The position numbers and the translations under genes were made by a program. This document shows positions 1 through 9,685 of a stretch of 64,000 nt of DNA, one piece after another. The notes beneath the pieces were generated by a model, which saw only the letters and a list, made by a program, of their open reading frames with translations, was not told the origin of the DNA and made no database searches. Position 1 is the first letter of the stretch; each line of letters begins with the position of its first letter. This DNA comes from Crateriforma spongiae. GTDB taxonomy: Bacteria > Planctomycetota > Planctomycetia > Pirellulales > Pirellulaceae. The stretch lies in contig NZ_JAAXMS010000001.1 of the NCBI RefSeq assembly GCF_012290005.1, positions 496,001-560,000 of the forward strand, given 5' to 3'.

Positions 1-529
1 TTGCCCAGATTACCAAGTCATCGTGATCGTTCCATTTGAAAAAAGCGATGTACAGCTATTTTGTAGTTGCGAGGGGATGGTTTGTAACGAATCCCATCCG
101 AAATTTTCGGGCGTTGCCGAATCCCTGCCCTACACTGCCTTTTCTGGTCCCATCTGGTCCATTAGCCATCGGCCGATGTGGTCCGTTGGAGGTGAACAGG
201 GCGGCAGGCCGCAGTTTTCGTGTCGGCCAGGGATGCCGATGTTGCCGAACTGTGCGGTCCCCGGGCCAGGTTCTGGGCCACGTCCCGAAATGTCCACGCA
301 TTTGGGGGTGATCGATCCCCAGCGGGAAGTCTGCCAGCCCAGTCGCCCTTCGGCGGGGCAAAGTTCGGAACCGTTCAGAAATTGAGTCTGGTGTTTGGCC
401 GTCTGGCGGCAAGGAAAGACGAAAGGTGATAGAAACCGGCGCCCGGTGTCACCGTGAAGGGTTTCGGTCGTCTTGTCGTGTCGACCGGCTTTTCGGCAGA
501 ACCGGGTTTCAAGAGAAGCGAGGACAGTT
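1..529. other. Intergenic stretch, no gene recognised
   Basis: No reading frame here looks like a protein. The open frames on both strands are short and rich in Arg, Pro and Gly, as expected of random GC-rich DNA, and no tRNA-like or terminator-like structure was seen. The right part probably holds the promoter and ribosome-binding site of the methyltransferase gene that follows. Confidence 0.5.
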
Positions 530-1210
530 TTGGCACTGCAACGGGTTTTGGAGCCGGAGATCGGTGAGTCGGCCGAAGATGCGAATCTTTATCATGCGAT
601 GGACCATACCGCCGTCAATCAGCAATTCGTCGACGATCTGTTCAGCGGCGGTCCGGTCGGGCCCCGAGTGATCGACTTGGGCTGTGGCCCGGGCGAAATT
701 CCAATCTTGATTTGTCGCAATGCCGACAAGCTGGGCGTGGATGTGGAGGTCATGGGAATTGATAGCGATGTGGACATGTTGGACATCGCCAAACGCGAAC
801 TCGAAATTGAAGGCGTCATCGATCGCGTCACCTTGCAGCATGCCGACATCAAAGACCTGGCCTGTCTCGAAGACGGTCTGGTTCACACCGCGGTTTCAAA
901 CACGGTGGCGCATCATTTGGCCGAGCCGCAGTTGTTATTGGCGGCGGCAAAGCGATTGGCTGGCGATGCTGGCCGTGTGTTCGTGCGTGACTTGTACCGT
1001 CCCGAGGACGAGGCGACTGTGGAAGCGTTGATTCGTGCCCACGCGGACGGTGAACCGCCGTCGGCCCAGCAGTTGTACCGCCAGTCGCTGCACGCGGCAT
1101 TGACGCTTGAAGAAGTCCGGGCAATCGTCGACGATTTGGGGATGGACGCCGCGTCAGTGAAAATGACCAGCGACCGACACTGGACTTTGGATTGGCGCGG
1201 GACGGCATGA
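530..1210 (+). CDS. Class I SAM-dependent methyltransferase
   Basis: A 226-residue protein with the Rossmann methyltransferase signature: motif [10 protein letters not shown] near residues 46-54, an acidic end of strand 2 (GIDSD), and a motif IV-like segment with [10 protein letters not shown]. The family transfers a methyl group from S-adenosylmethionine; nothing here identifies the substrate. The frame is open upstream to an ATG at 473, but those first 19 residues look non-coding. A TTG at 530 preceded by AGGA gives a more natural N-terminus, so the start is inferred. The stop overlaps the start of thyA (ATGA), so the two are probably co-translated. It could be a small-molecule or rRNA methyltransferase. 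The class call is firm and the function is unknown. Confidence 0.8.
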   Translation: MALQRVLEPEIGESAEDANLYHAMDHTAVNQQFVDDLFSGGPVGPRVIDLGCGPGEIPILICRNADKLGVDVEVMGIDSDVDMLDIAKRELEIEGVIDRVTLQHADIKDLACLEDGLVHTAVSNTVAHHLAEPQLLLAAAKRLAGDAGRVFVRDLYRPEDEATVEALIRAHADGEPPSAQQLYRQSLHAALTLEEVRAIVDDLGMDAASVKMTSDRHWTLDWRGTA

Positions 1211-2001
1211 AAGAATACTTGGATTTGCTTCGTGACGTCTTGGACAATGGGAACGATCGAACGGACCGTACGGGGGTGGGCACCCGCGGCGTGTTCGGAC
1301 GTCAGGTTCGCTTCGATTTGGCTGACGGGTTTCCGTTATTGACGACCAAGAAGCTGCATCTCAGGTCAATTATCTACGAACTCCTCTGGTTCCTGCGGGG
1401 CGACACCAACACGCGGTGGTTGAACGAACACGGCGTTTCGATCTGGGACGAATGGGCCGACGAAAACGGTGATTTGGGCCCGGTGTATGGTCATCAGTGG
1501 CGATGTTGGCCGGCGGCTGACGGGCAGACCGTTGACCAGATCGCTTGGGTCCAAAACGAGATTCGCAACAATCCGTATTCCCGTCGGCTGATCGTTTCGG
1601 CTTGGAACGTTGGGGAGGTGTCGCAAATGGCGCTACCGCCTTGTCACTTGCTGTTCCAATTCTATGTGGAGGCGGATCGCCTTTCGTGTCAGCTGTATCA
1701 GCGTAGTGCGGACTTGTTTCTGGGCGTTCCGTTTAACATCGCAAGCTACAGCTTGCTGTTGTTGATGATGGCTCGCGTGACCGGGTTACAGCCGGGAGAG
1801 TTTGTGCACACCTTCGGCGATCTGCATCTGTATCAAAATCACTTCGATCAGGCGCGTTTGCAATTGGAACGTCAGCCGCGCCCACGGCCTCGCATGGAAT
1901 TGAAATCGCATCCGGCGTCGATCGACGAGTTTCAATTCGAAGATTTCTGCCTGAGCGATTATGACCCCCATCCGCACATCAAGGCCCCGGTGGCGGTTTG
2001 A
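1207..2001 (+). CDS. thyA: Thymidylate synthase
   Basis: ThyA converts dUMP to dTMP using 5,10-methylenetetrahydrofolate and releases dihydrofolate. The 264 residues equal the length of the Escherichia coli enzyme when translation starts at the ATG at 1207; an in-frame ATG at 1192 would add five residues with no match. Visible signatures are the folate/dUMP region with RTGVGTR near the N-terminus, the catalytic cysteine in [27 protein letters not shown], and the C-terminal IKAPVAV. The start overlaps the methyltransferase stop by ATGA, and the stop overlaps the start of folA by one base (TGATG). The product dihydrofolate is the substrate of the next enzyme, so the pair forms a folate cycle unit. 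Confidence 0.98.
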   Translation: MKEYLDLLRDVLDNGNDRTDRTGVGTRGVFGRQVRFDLADGFPLLTTKKLHLRSIIYELLWFLRGDTNTRWLNEHGVSIWDEWADENGDLGPVYGHQWRCWPAADGQTVDQIAWVQNEIRNNPYSRRLIVSAWNVGEVSQMALPPCHLLFQFYVEADRLSCQLYQRSADLFLGVPFNIASYSLLLLMMARVTGLQPGEFVHTFGDLHLYQNHFDQARLQLERQPRPRPRMELKSHPASIDEFQFEDFCLSDYDPHPHIKAPVAV

Positions 2002-2600
2002 TGGGGGCGAACGAAGCAGCCGATGTCCGGTCAGGCGATGCAAGGGAAGCGGGCGACGCGGTCCGGCGCCGGATCGCCGTGGTGGCGGCAACGCCCGACG
2101 GGGTGATCGGATCCGGCGGCGACCTGCCGTGGCGGCTTCGCCGTGACCTTCAACGGTTCAAACGCACGACGATGGGTGGGGTTTTGGTCATGGGACGTAA
2201 GACGTTCGATTCAATCGGGCGTCCCTTGCCCGGTCGCCAGACCGTCGTGATCACCGCCCAGCCAGATTGGTCGGCCCCTGGGGTGGCGGTCGCTCCGGGG
2301 CCCAGCGAAGCGTTGCGGCAGGCGGATCAGCTGGTCGCGCCCGGTGATTCCAAAGGCGGTCCAGGACTGGAGGATGATTCACGACGCCGTCCCGTTTTTG
2401 TGGTCGGGGGCGCGACGATCTACCAGGCTTTGCTGCCCGAGTGCGATGAATTGTGGTTGACCACCGTACTTTCAAGAATCAGCGGGGACGTTCATCTGTC
2501 GGTGGACCGATCGCAGTGGCGTGCGGTGGAAACCGTCCGGTATCCTGCCAGCGTCGATGATCAGATGCCCACCGAATTTCATCGCTTGGTCCGCCGCTAG
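2001..2600 (+). CDS. folA: Dihydrofolate reductase
   Basis: DHFR reduces dihydrofolate to tetrahydrofolate with NADPH. The 199-residue protein has an N-terminal extension of about 24 residues before the usual start of the fold (IAVVAAT). It then shows GVIGSGGDLPWRL, the catalytic acid (Asp49 in RRDLQRFK), the NADPH-binding GRKTFDSIGRPLPGR, and FVVGGATIY. A loop of about 25 residues after ITAQPDW is longer than in the E. coli enzyme (159 residues). The start ATG at 2001 shares one base with the thyA stop, so translation is likely coupled. A TTG immediately upstream (1998) is also in frame but is not needed. Confidence 0.96.
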   Translation: MGANEAADVRSGDAREAGDAVRRRIAVVAATPDGVIGSGGDLPWRLRRDLQRFKRTTMGGVLVMGRKTFDSIGRPLPGRQTVVITAQPDWSAPGVAVAPGPSEALRQADQLVAPGDSKGGPGLEDDSRRRPVFVVGGATIYQALLPECDELWLTTVLSRISGDVHLSVDRSQWRAVETVRYPASVDDQMPTEFHRLVRR

Positions 2601-2680
2601 CGGGGCCGAAAGCCGGGGGATGGCCAAAATCGGAGGGGTTAAAGAAGCCATCGGGAAAATTCCTGGAATTTTGAGGACTC

Positions 2681-2722
2681 GTCCCCATTGAGCAAAAATG
2701 GGACCAGCCGCTATAAAGCTGG
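2681..2722 (+). other. Two small hairpins in the rpsM leader
   Basis: An imperfect hairpin (GTCCCCATT / AATGGGAC, one bulged base, 2681-2704) is followed at once by CCAGC / GCTGG (2704-2722). They lie 115-155 bases before the rpsM start and overlap the candidate promoter, so if transcription starts inside the second hairpin they would act as DNA rather than as RNA. They could be chance. Confidence 0.25.
2688..2717 (+). promoter_or_regulatory. Candidate housekeeping promoter for rpsM
   Basis: TTGAGC (2688-2693) and TATAAA (2712-2717) are separated by 18 bases. This resembles a sigma-70 -35/-10 pair about 120 bases upstream of rpsM, in a 237-base gap after folA. It is one of the better matches in the window, but planctomycete promoters are poorly defined and the call is by eye. 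Confidence 0.35.
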
Positions 2723-2837
2723 ATTCTTGGCGGACGGGAATGTCGGGTTCCGATGGACGGATGCCCCATTTCCCGCGAAGTGCCGATTCGTCGCCTCACG
2801 CCGTCCCCCCACGTAAGGTCAACCCAGGAGCCGTGTT

Positions 2838-3221
2838 ATGCCCCGTTTGATGGGCGTTGACATCCCGAACGATAAGCAAATCCAGTACTCGCTGACGTAC
2901 CTTTACGGCGTCGGATTCAATTCCGCACGTGAGGTCTGCGAAAAGCTGGGCATTGATCCGACGCTTCCCGCCAGTGATCTGGATGACGAGCAGCTGAGCC
3001 GTATTTCGGCGTTGTTGGAACGTGACTACGTGGTCGAAGGACCGTTGCGTCGTCAGGTCGCCCAGAACATCGGACGCTTGCGAGAGATCAAGAGTTACCG
3101 TGGCATGCGTCACCGACTGAGTCTGCCGGTGCGTGGCCAACGAACGAAGACCAACGCTCGAACCCGTAAGGGGCCGCGTAAAACGGTCGCCGGAAAGAAG
3201 GGCGTCAAGGACCTTCGGTAA
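2838..3221 (+). CDS. rpsM: 30S ribosomal protein S13
   Basis: S13 sits in the head of the small subunit and contacts the P-site tRNA and the 50S subunit. The 127-residue protein begins MPRLMGVDIPNDK, has the helix-two-turn-helix region (YGVGFNSAREVCEKLGID), and carries the conserved C-terminal RHRLSLPVRGQRTKTNARTR followed by a basic tail. Length and N-terminus match the family, so the start at 2838 is secure. In most bacteria it is followed directly by rpsK and rpsD. Here 522 bases separate it from rpsK, and rpsD is not in the cluster. Confidence 0.98.
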   Translation: MPRLMGVDIPNDKQIQYSLTYLYGVGFNSAREVCEKLGIDPTLPASDLDDEQLSRISALLERDYVVEGPLRRQVAQNIGRLREIKSYRGMRHRLSLPVRGQRTKTNARTRKGPRKTVAGKKGVKDLR

Positions 3222-3743
3222 TTGTCCCTGGATTGTCGGTCGCTGGTGTTCAAAGGGACGGCGTTCCGCCCCCTTTCGTACCGTCGATTGTGATGAATCA
3301 GCGGCAACTTGGCGAACAATGGCCCGAAACGCAGCGTGTCGGGTGCCCTGGGGGGGCGTCCAATTCCGATTAGGTTGCGACAGGCGGGTTTGCCGATTTC
3401 TCCGTCAGGGCTTCGGCGATGAGGCCAATGACGGAGCAGCCATTTCCGGCCAGCCGACCATTTGTATGCCGACCGGAATTTGTGCGGCGATTGCCATGGA
3501 AGTTGTCGTCGGTTCAGGGCAATTGAGCCCTTGGCGATGGACGGATTGGCCGGTCGAGTGAACGGTTTACAGTCGACTCGGCGAGCAAGCACACGAACAA
3601 GCAAACAAATAAGAAATCGAATCGAAGCGAGTCTTGCGTCACCGGCCGTCAGTTGATTGGCGGTTTGGTCCAGAGCCTTTCGATTCCTGTTAACGAACAT
3701 CCCGAAATTTAGACATCCGATTTTTGTCGATTGAGGCCGAGTG
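3222..3743. other. Long spacer between rpsM and rpsK
   Basis: These 522 bases between two ribosomal protein genes that are usually adjacent hold no recognisable gene. The short frames were read for L36 and S4 and match neither. One frame contains a chance CxxCH. No strong terminator was seen. The stretch probably carries a separate promoter for rpsK. Confidence 0.5.
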
Positions 3744-4127
3744 ATGGCAAAGACAAACAAAAAGAAGCGAGTCCGACGCAACGTCAGCAATGGCATCGCG
3801 CACGTCAACGCGACGTTCAACAATACGACGGTGACCATCACCGATCCCAAGGGGGACACGTTGTGCTGGGCGAGTGCCGGAACCAGTGGGTTCAAAGGCA
3901 GCCGCAAGAGCACGCCGTTCGCCGGTCAGTGTGCCGCCCAACAGGCCGCAGAAAAGGCCACGAAGTTCGGCATGCGTGACGTCGAGGTTCGTGTCAAAGG
4001 CCCGGGAAGCGGACGCGAAAGCGCGATCACCGCGTTGCAGGCTGCTGGGCTGAATGTCAAGCAAATCGAAGACGTGACGCCCATCCCGCACAACGGATGC
4101 CGTCCCCGCAAGAAACGCCGCGTCTGA
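3744..4127 (+). CDS. rpsK: 30S ribosomal protein S11
   Basis: S11 forms part of the 30S platform and lines the mRNA exit path. The 127-residue protein has a basic N-terminus ([14 protein letters not shown]), the conserved [35 protein letters not shown] and the near-invariant C-terminus [14 protein letters not shown]. The start is taken at the ATG at 3744; an in-frame GTG directly before it is unlikely. The gene is isolated by more than 300 bases on either side, unlike the usual tight alpha operon. Confidence 0.98.
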   Translation: MAKTNKKKRVRRNVSNGIAHVNATFNNTTVTITDPKGDTLCWASAGTSGFKGSRKSTPFAGQCAAQQAAEKATKFGMRDVEVRVKGPGSGRESAITALQAAGLNVKQIEDVTPIPHNGCRPRKKRRV

Positions 4128-4458
4128 TCCGATAGACCGCGGCTGGCTGTGGTTCCGCAATCCGAGATTGTCTGCCGATTCGCATCGAACGGATGCCGGT
4201 CGGACGCTTCGGTGGATCGGAACGCCCGATTTCGGCTTCTTCCATTTGGATATCCCGATGATCGGAAACCGCAGCGTGGGTTGGATCGCATTTTGGGCAG
4301 CCTGACTGGTTGCTCACCGCACCAACGGCCCGCCACGTGTCACAGCGTTGATCGCGAAAGATCATGAAAAGACGGTCGGTCCGGGTGGCCACCGAATTGA
4401 CCCGTCTTCCCGTTCCCTTCGCCGAATTCACCAAACATTCCAGAGAGTCAAATCACCT
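4128..4458. other. Spacer between rpsK and rpoA, rpsD missing
   Basis: In the usual order rpsD (S4) lies here, but no S4-like frame is present in these 331 bases. An open frame in phase with rpoA runs back to 4348; its 37 extra residues have no similarity to the alpha subunit and were excluded. Confidence 0.5.
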
Positions 4459-5454
4459 ATGTCGATGCACATCCGTTGGCGTGGTATGGAATTGCCCAGC
4501 AACGTCGAAGTCGATCGTGACACCCTGTCGGCGACCTACGGCAAATTCACTGCCGAGCCGTTCGAGCGTGGGTTCGGTGCCAGCGTTGGAAATAGCCTGC
4601 GACGGGTTTTGTTGAGCAGCCTGATGGGCAGCGCCGTTACGCAGATCAAAATCCGTGGCGCGCAGCACGAGTTCACGAGCATTCCCGGTGTGTTGGAAGA
4701 CATCACCGAGATCGTTCTGAACGTCAAAAGCTTGATCGTCCGCAACCACACCGAATCGACTCGAGTCATCACGGTTGAACGCAGCACCGCTGGTGTGATC
4801 ACCGGTGCCGACATCGAAACCGATTCGGAAGTCGACATCATCAACAAAGATCACGTGTTGGCGACGCTGACCGAAGACGCTCCGTTCATGATGGAAATGG
4901 TCGTCGAAAATGGTCGCGGCTATGTTCCCAGCAGTGAACACAGCAGCATCGATCATGAAATCGGCATCATTCCGATTGACGCCGTCTTCAGCCCGATCAC
5001 CCGAGTCCGCTATGAAGTGGAAGAAACTCGTGTCGGTCAAAAGACCAACTTCGACAAGCTGAACTTGGAAATCTGGACCGACGGCACGGTTTCGCCCGAA
5101 ATGTCGCTGATCGAAGCGGCGAAAATCCTGCGGAAACACCTCAACCCGTTCGTGCAGTATCGCGAATTGGGACCCAGTATCTTCAGCGCCGCCCGCGGCG
5201 GTGCCGGATCGCCCGAGGCCCAGTTGGAAGCCAAGCTGAACATGACGCTGGCCGACCTGCGGCTTTCGGTCCGAGCGAACAATTGCTTGGAAAGCGAAAA
5301 CATTGCGACGGTTCGCGACCTGGTTCAGCGGACCGAAGATTCCCTGTTGGAAGTGCGTAACTTTGGCGACACGACTTTGAACGAAGTCCGCGAAAAGTTG
5401 GCGCAGTACGGACTGCATTTGGGAATGAGGGTTCCCAGCCAACCGCTGTTTTAG
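4459..5454 (+). CDS. rpoA: DNA-directed RNA polymerase subunit alpha
   Basis: Alpha dimerises to nucleate assembly of RNA polymerase, and its C-terminal domain touches UP elements and activators. The 331-residue protein has the assembly motif [18 protein letters not shown] near residues 35-52, a full N-terminal domain, a linker with [17 protein letters not shown], and a helix-hairpin-helix C-terminal domain ([21 protein letters not shown]). The start at 4459 ([13 protein letters not shown]) gives the normal length. rplQ follows 52 bases downstream, as in most bacteria. Confidence 0.98.
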   Translation: MSMHIRWRGMELPSNVEVDRDTLSATYGKFTAEPFERGFGASVGNSLRRVLLSSLMGSAVTQIKIRGAQHEFTSIPGVLEDITEIVLNVKSLIVRNHTESTRVITVERSTAGVITGADIETDSEVDIINKDHVLATLTEDAPFMMEMVVENGRGYVPSSEHSSIDHEIGIIPIDAVFSPITRVRYEVEETRVGQKTNFDKLNLEIWTDGTVSPEMSLIEAAKILRKHLNPFVQYRELGPSIFSAARGGAGSPEAQLEAKLNMTLADLRLSVRANNCLESENIATVRDLVQRTEDSLLEVRNFGDTTLNEVREKLAQYGLHLGMRVPSQPLF

Positions 5455-5506
5455 TCACACTGGTCCAACGATCACTCATTGAAAGCTTTATTACGGATTC
5501 ACTGAA

Positions 5507-6163
5507 ATGCGTCACCGCCGAAAAGGTCGCGTTCTGGGTCGGGCTCCCAGCCACCGCAAAGCATTGCTGAAAAACTTGGTCAGCGCCCTGTTTCTGACCG
5601 AACGGGATGCAACGTACGACGACAATGCGCCGAAGAACCCTGGCCAAATTGTGACCACGCTGCACAAGGCCAAGGAAATGCGCCCGTTGGTCGAAAAGTG
5701 CATCACGATCGCGAAGAAGTCGATCCCGCACGCTGAAGAAGCCGAGAAGTATGCGACCGATGCCGATCGTGGCACGGATGCTTACAAGCAATGGCGCAAG
5801 AGCGACGATTGGCAAAAGTGGGCTGCCGCACGTGCCCCCGTGGTCGCCGCACAGCGCCGCGTTTTGCAGTTGATCGGCGACCGTCAAGCGGTGGCGATCC
5901 TGTTCGACACGATTGCACCACGCTATGTCGATCGCCCCGGTGGCTACACTCGAATCGTCCGTCTGGCAACGCCTCGCTTGGGCGACGCTGGTTTGCGTGC
6001 GGTTCTGCAGTTGGTCGGTGAAGACGAACGTCGTAATCGTCGCGCCGAACGACCGGCGTTTGAATCGGACGTGCCGGAAGATGATTCCAACAACGGCCCC
6101 GAAGCCAGCGGTGACGACGCGGACAAGAAAGAAGAAACCGTTGCGGCCGGCGACGCTAGCTGA
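5507..6163 (+). CDS. rplQ: 50S ribosomal protein L17 with insertions and acidic tail
   Basis: L17 binds 23S rRNA near the exit tunnel. The family core is clear: MRHRRKGRVLGR, SHRKALLKNLVSAL, HKAKEMRPLVEK, QAVAILFDTIAPRY and the hallmark GGYTRI. The protein has 218 residues instead of about 120-130. Extra material lies in three places: about 11 residues after FLTERD, about 45 residues between TIAKK and the AQRRVLQLIGD segment, and an acidic C-terminal tail of about 45 residues rich in Asp, Glu and Ala. The insertions carry no recognised domain. They are probably lineage-specific, and the reading frame is intact throughout. Confidence 0.95.
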   Translation: MRHRRKGRVLGRAPSHRKALLKNLVSALFLTERDATYDDNAPKNPGQIVTTLHKAKEMRPLVEKCITIAKKSIPHAEEAEKYATDADRGTDAYKQWRKSDDWQKWAAARAPVVAAQRRVLQLIGDRQAVAILFDTIAPRYVDRPGGYTRIVRLATPRLGDAGLRAVLQLVGEDERRNRRAERPAFESDVPEDDSNNGPEASGDDADKKEETVAAGDAS

Positions 6164-6204
6164 CACGACGCTGCGATAGCACCGCCAGTCAGCGGTATCA
6201 ACAC

Positions 6205-6246
6205 AAGCCGGGTTGCGATTTTACAAGATCGCATCTCGGCTTTTTT
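6205..6246 (+). terminator. Rho-independent terminator after rplQ
   Basis: AAGCCG..TGCGAT pairs with ATCGCA..CGGCTT around a short loop, and the stem runs directly into TTTTTT. It lies 41 bases after the rplQ stop, where the ribosomal/rpoA unit should end. The next gene is on the opposite strand and converges on it. Confidence 0.85.
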
Positions 6247-6301
6247 CGTGGCTAATTTTGGTCCTGAGTTCCACCGCTGCGGTGGCAACGGATTGGGAAG
6301 A

Positions 6302-7675
6302 TCAGATGCGGCGTCCCTGGCTGCGACGCCAGGCGCGAATCTGTTTTTCGACGCCGATCGCTTCGGTCAATGCTGACCAGGTTGCGGCGACCGTCGCCAA
6401 GGCTTGTGCCGGTTTCGTATCGCCCGCGACGCAAGCGTGAATCGAGGCATCAAGAGCGTCGTAGTAGGCACAACCTTGAATCAGCTGAGTGGTCGGACGA
6501 ACGATCGCCGACGACAGCTGGTCACGCCGAATTTGCTGATAGGGATCCGGTAGCGATTCGCCACCGTCGATTGAGTCTGCAATCCGAGTGACGTCCAAGC
6601 CGGCCAATTGATTGCGGACCGAGCCAATCCCTTCACCACCGGCCAGCCATTGCAGGAACTGCTTCGCTGATTTTGATTGCCGGCACGACTTCGGCAGGAT
6701 CCCCAACGAAGTCCACGGTGAAAGCAGGGTCGGGCCGACATCGGATGAAACTGTCTGGTCACCCTCAGACTGCATCGAATCGGATACCGTCGACGGCAGT
6801 GGTCGCAGGTCCAATGACGAAGTATCACCCGCCGACGCCGGCAGAACTCCGATTCCACCATCCAAGGTTCCCTCGGCGATCGCCGTTCCGATTTCGCGGG
6901 CCGTCAGCGTCGGCTTGGCGTAATGCTGGGCCGCCGCTTTCATCGATTCGAGCGCCGCGGTACAGACGTCGCTATCGATAGTCGGCTGAAAGGTTTCGCG
7001 ATCAAACAACCAGTTGGCTTCCACGGTTCCTGCGATCCGACGCAGATAACTCTCACCGCATTGGCCACGGCCGATTGGTTCGGCAACCCGGTTGGCGTGC
7101 TGTGACGCGTAATCGGAAAAGGCATCCCAGTTTTCAATCGGTTCGGTTGCGACGTCGACCATCAGCACCGGAACGTCGCTGCCCAAGGGGACCGCAAAAT
7201 CACTCGCCGCATAGCTGGCCGCTCCGACCCGAAGCGAAGTCAGTACGGGGCCTAACGACTCATTCAGGTTCGCTTGCCAAGCGTCCTGAATTTCGCTGAT
7301 CAAGTCGCCGGCATACAGATCGGCAACACACAACAATGGCACCACCAAAACGTCGGCACGACGCGATGCCGCCAAAACGGTGGGGCCCAATTCCGTGATC
7401 GATTGTTCGTCGCGACGAACCCATTGAACCTTTAATGGGACCTCAGCGACCGCACCCCAATTCCGCTGCAACACCTCCGATGGATCATCGTGGCCGACCC
7501 AAACGACACGCAGCGGGACATCGGTTCGGACCGAGGACGCCGTGTCGGAGCTTGTTTCGTCAGGTTCGGAGCATCCCGTCACTGCGACCGCGCCCAACCC
7601 CAAGCCCCCGGTGACGAAAGCCCGGCGCGAAACACATGATTCGGGGCGTCGGCGGGCATTCGATCGGTTCGGCAT
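6302..7675 (-). CDS. Tat-exported extracellular solute-binding lipoprotein
   Basis: A 457-residue protein. The N-terminus has a twin-arginine motif (SRRAFVTGG) followed by a hydrophobic stretch and a lipobox ending VTGC, so it is probably exported folded by Tat and lipidated. The mature part resembles family 1 ABC solute-binding proteins: a first strand VPLRVVWVGHDD, ADVLVVPL, and a late segment typical of sugar-binding members (GILPKSCRQSKSAKQFLQWLAGGEG). The frame is open upstream to 7801, but the ATG at 7675 puts the signal peptide at the N-terminus. No permease or ATPase gene lies beside it, so it may work with distant partners or as an orphan. The fold assignment is moderate and the ligand is unknown. 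Confidence 0.7.
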   Translation of the reverse strand: MPNRSNARRRPESCVSRRAFVTGGLGLGAVAVTGCSEPDETSSDTASSVRTDVPLRVVWVGHDDPSEVLQRNWGAVAEVPLKVQWVRRDEQSITELGPTVLAASRRADVLVVPLLCVADLYAGDLISEIQDAWQANLNESLGPVLTSLRVGAASYAASDFAVPLGSDVPVLMVDVATEPIENWDAFSDYASQHANRVAEPIGRGQCGESYLRRIAGTVEANWLFDRETFQPTIDSDVCTAALESMKAAAQHYAKPTLTAREIGTAIAEGTLDGGIGVLPASAGDTSSLDLRPLPSTVSDSMQSEGDQTVSSDVGPTLLSPWTSLGILPKSCRQSKSAKQFLQWLAGGEGIGSVRNQLAGLDVTRIADSIDGGESLPDPYQQIRRDQLSSAIVRPTTQLIQGCAYYDALDASIHACVAGDTKPAQALATVAATWSALTEAIGVEKQIRAWRRSQGRRI

Positions 7676-7987
7676 GACGAAAGATTCGGAGTTTTGAAAC
7701 AGTGGGATCAACACGACGTAGGGCACGAGGCGTGGCAGCGGGGCTGCAACAAACACACCAGCAACAAATGCGAAGCGACGAGTGAAGCATCTGCCATCCA
7801 TCGCGAAGGATAGTCGCAGTCAGACCCTGGCCTGACGACTTTCGTCGCGCGGCGTCTGCTAAGCGAGTCGATACGCATTATATTGCGGACCAGTTCGACG
7901 CATCGGGCACGGAAGATCCATGTTTGTCAGGAAGATCGACGTTCGCCGGCGTCCTTTTCAAACCGCACTACGAATCATCACAGCATC
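7676..7987. other. Divergent intergenic region before xylB
   Basis: These 312 bases separate two divergent starts. TATATT at 7879-7884, about 100 bases before xylB, could be a -10 element, but no convincing -35 box lies at the right distance. Nothing else was recognised. Confidence 0.3.
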
Positions 7988-9520
7988 ATGGCTTTCTATC
8001 TTGGAATTGACGTCGGGACGAGTGGCACCAAGACCTTGTTGGTCGACGAGGCGGGCAATGTCGTCGCCGAAAGTGATGCGTCGTATCCCTTGGAACAGCC
8101 CCGACCGGGTTGGACCCAACAGGACCCGGACGATTGGTGGAAAGCAACGGTGAAGACGGTTCGTGCGGTGATCAAGAAAAGCAAGGTCGCCGCGTCGGAT
8201 GTCAAAGCCATTGGTTTGAGCGGCCAGATGCACGGCAGTGTCTTTCTGGACAAAGACGACAATGTGATTCGGCCCGCTCTGTTGTGGAACGACCAACGCA
8301 CGGCAGCGGAATGTGATGAGATCACTGAAAATGCGGGCGGGCGATCTGCTTTGATCAAAATGGTGGCGAATCCGGCATTGACCGGTTTTCAAGCCCCCAA
8401 AATCCTGTGGATGCGAAACAACGAGAAGCGAAATTTCGCCAAGTTGGCCAAGGTTTTACTGCCCAAGGACGAGATCCGACGCCGGTTGATAGGTGATTAC
8501 GTCACCGAAGTCAGTGATGCCAGTGGCACCCTGCTATTGGATGTGGTGCGGCGAAACTGGTCAAAGAAGTTATTGGGCAAACTGGATTTAGACCCGGATC
8601 TGTTGCCTCGCGTGGTCGAAAGCGAAGAGGTTACCGGACAGTTGACTTCCGAAGCTGCCAAGGCCCTTGGTTTGACCACGGATTGCAAAGTGGTCGGTGG
8701 CGCGGGCGATTGCGCGGCCGGTGCGGTTGGAAACGGGGTGGTGAAAAAGGGCGTGCTTAGTACGTCCATTGGCACCAGTGGTGTCATGTTTGTGCACAGC
8801 GATGAACCGCAGTACGACGCGGCCGGTCGGCTGCACACGTTTTGTCATGCGGTGCGTGGCAAATGGCACATGATGGGCGTCAATTTGACCAGCGGCGGTT
8901 CGTTGCAGTGGTGGGTCGAAAATGTCATTCAAGGACTAGCCGGTGTCAGCGGAAAGGACGTCTACAAAGCGGTCACCGAAGAAGCCAAGAAGATCGATGC
9001 GGGCAGCGAAGGCTTGGTGTTTCTGCCGTACTTGAATGGCGAGCGTACGCCTCACGCGGATCCTGATGTTCGCGGATCGTTTGTCGGTCTGGGGATGAAC
9101 CACAATCGTGGTGCGATGACGCGTGCCGTGATGGAGGGAATCACGTTCGCGTTGCGTGACAGTTTGGAAATCATTGAGTCGCTGGACGTGCCTGTCCGCC
9201 AAATTCGCGTTTCTGGTGGCGGCAGCAAGAATCCGTTCTGGCGTCAGATGCAAGCGGATGTCTTTGGTCGCAAGGTCACCACGCTGAAGGTCGAACAGGG
9301 GCCGGCGTATGGTGTGGCACTGCTGGCAATGGTCGGTGATGGTCTGCACCGCAACATCGAATCCGCGTGCAAAGCCAATATCTTGGTCGCCGAAGAAACG
9401 AAAGCGGATCGCGCAGCCGCCAAGCGATACAACGCTCTGTTTCCCGTTCATCGCGACCTTTACGGTCAGTTAAAAGAATCGACTCAAGCGTTGGCTGAGT
9501 ATCGCGAAACGTTTCTGTAG
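7988..9520 (+). CDS. xylB: Xylulokinase
   Basis: XylB phosphorylates D-xylulose with ATP to give xylulose 5-phosphate for the pentose phosphate pathway. The 510-residue protein is a FGGY-family kinase: N-terminal phosphate-binding GIDVGTSGTKTLLVDE, then GLSGQMHGSVFLD, LLWNDQRT, GGAGDCAAGAVG, TSIGTSGV, PYLNGERTPHADP and, in the second domain, RVSGGGSKNPFWRQMQADV. These are the xylulokinase rather than glycerol-kinase forms. The ATG at 7988 starts exactly at the family N-terminus; 35 extra in-frame residues upstream were rejected. No xylose isomerase or regulator is next to it. Confidence 0.95.
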   Translation: MAFYLGIDVGTSGTKTLLVDEAGNVVAESDASYPLEQPRPGWTQQDPDDWWKATVKTVRAVIKKSKVAASDVKAIGLSGQMHGSVFLDKDDNVIRPALLWNDQRTAAECDEITENAGGRSALIKMVANPALTGFQAPKILWMRNNEKRNFAKLAKVLLPKDEIRRRLIGDYVTEVSDASGTLLLDVVRRNWSKKLLGKLDLDPDLLPRVVESEEVTGQLTSEAAKALGLTTDCKVVGGAGDCAAGAVGNGVVKKGVLSTSIGTSGVMFVHSDEPQYDAAGRLHTFCHAVRGKWHMMGVNLTSGGSLQWWVENVIQGLAGVSGKDVYKAVTEEAKKIDAGSEGLVFLPYLNGERTPHADPDVRGSFVGLGMNHNRGAMTRAVMEGITFALRDSLEIIESLDVPVRQIRVSGGGSKNPFWRQMQADVFGRKVTTLKVEQGPAYGVALLAMVGDGLHRNIESACKANILVAEETKADRAAAKRYNALFPVHRDLYGQLKESTQALAEYRETFL

Positions 9521-9685
9521 GCCTCGGCTGTAATCATTACCGTCGCCCTAACCCGCATTGTCGGAATCCCGACCGAGCGCTTGTCAGGTATTTGGCAACA
9601 GAATTCGTTGCCAGACCAAGTTCAGTGACCGATGGACTGATAGCTGGTTATCCATACCCAATGCATCGGTTTTGAAATCACTGTT

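Noticed and set aside
2601-2837. Search for ribosomal protein L36 (rpmJ) before rpsM
   Set aside because: No small basic Cys-containing protein could be read in any frame.
3462-3656. Short frame with CGDCHG, like a haem motif
   Set aside because: No signal peptide, no cytochrome context and random-looking flanks; the motif is likely chance.
4453-5442. 329-residue open frame opposite rpoA
   Set aside because: It is a shadow of a strongly coding gene in GC-rich DNA and has no recognisable domain.
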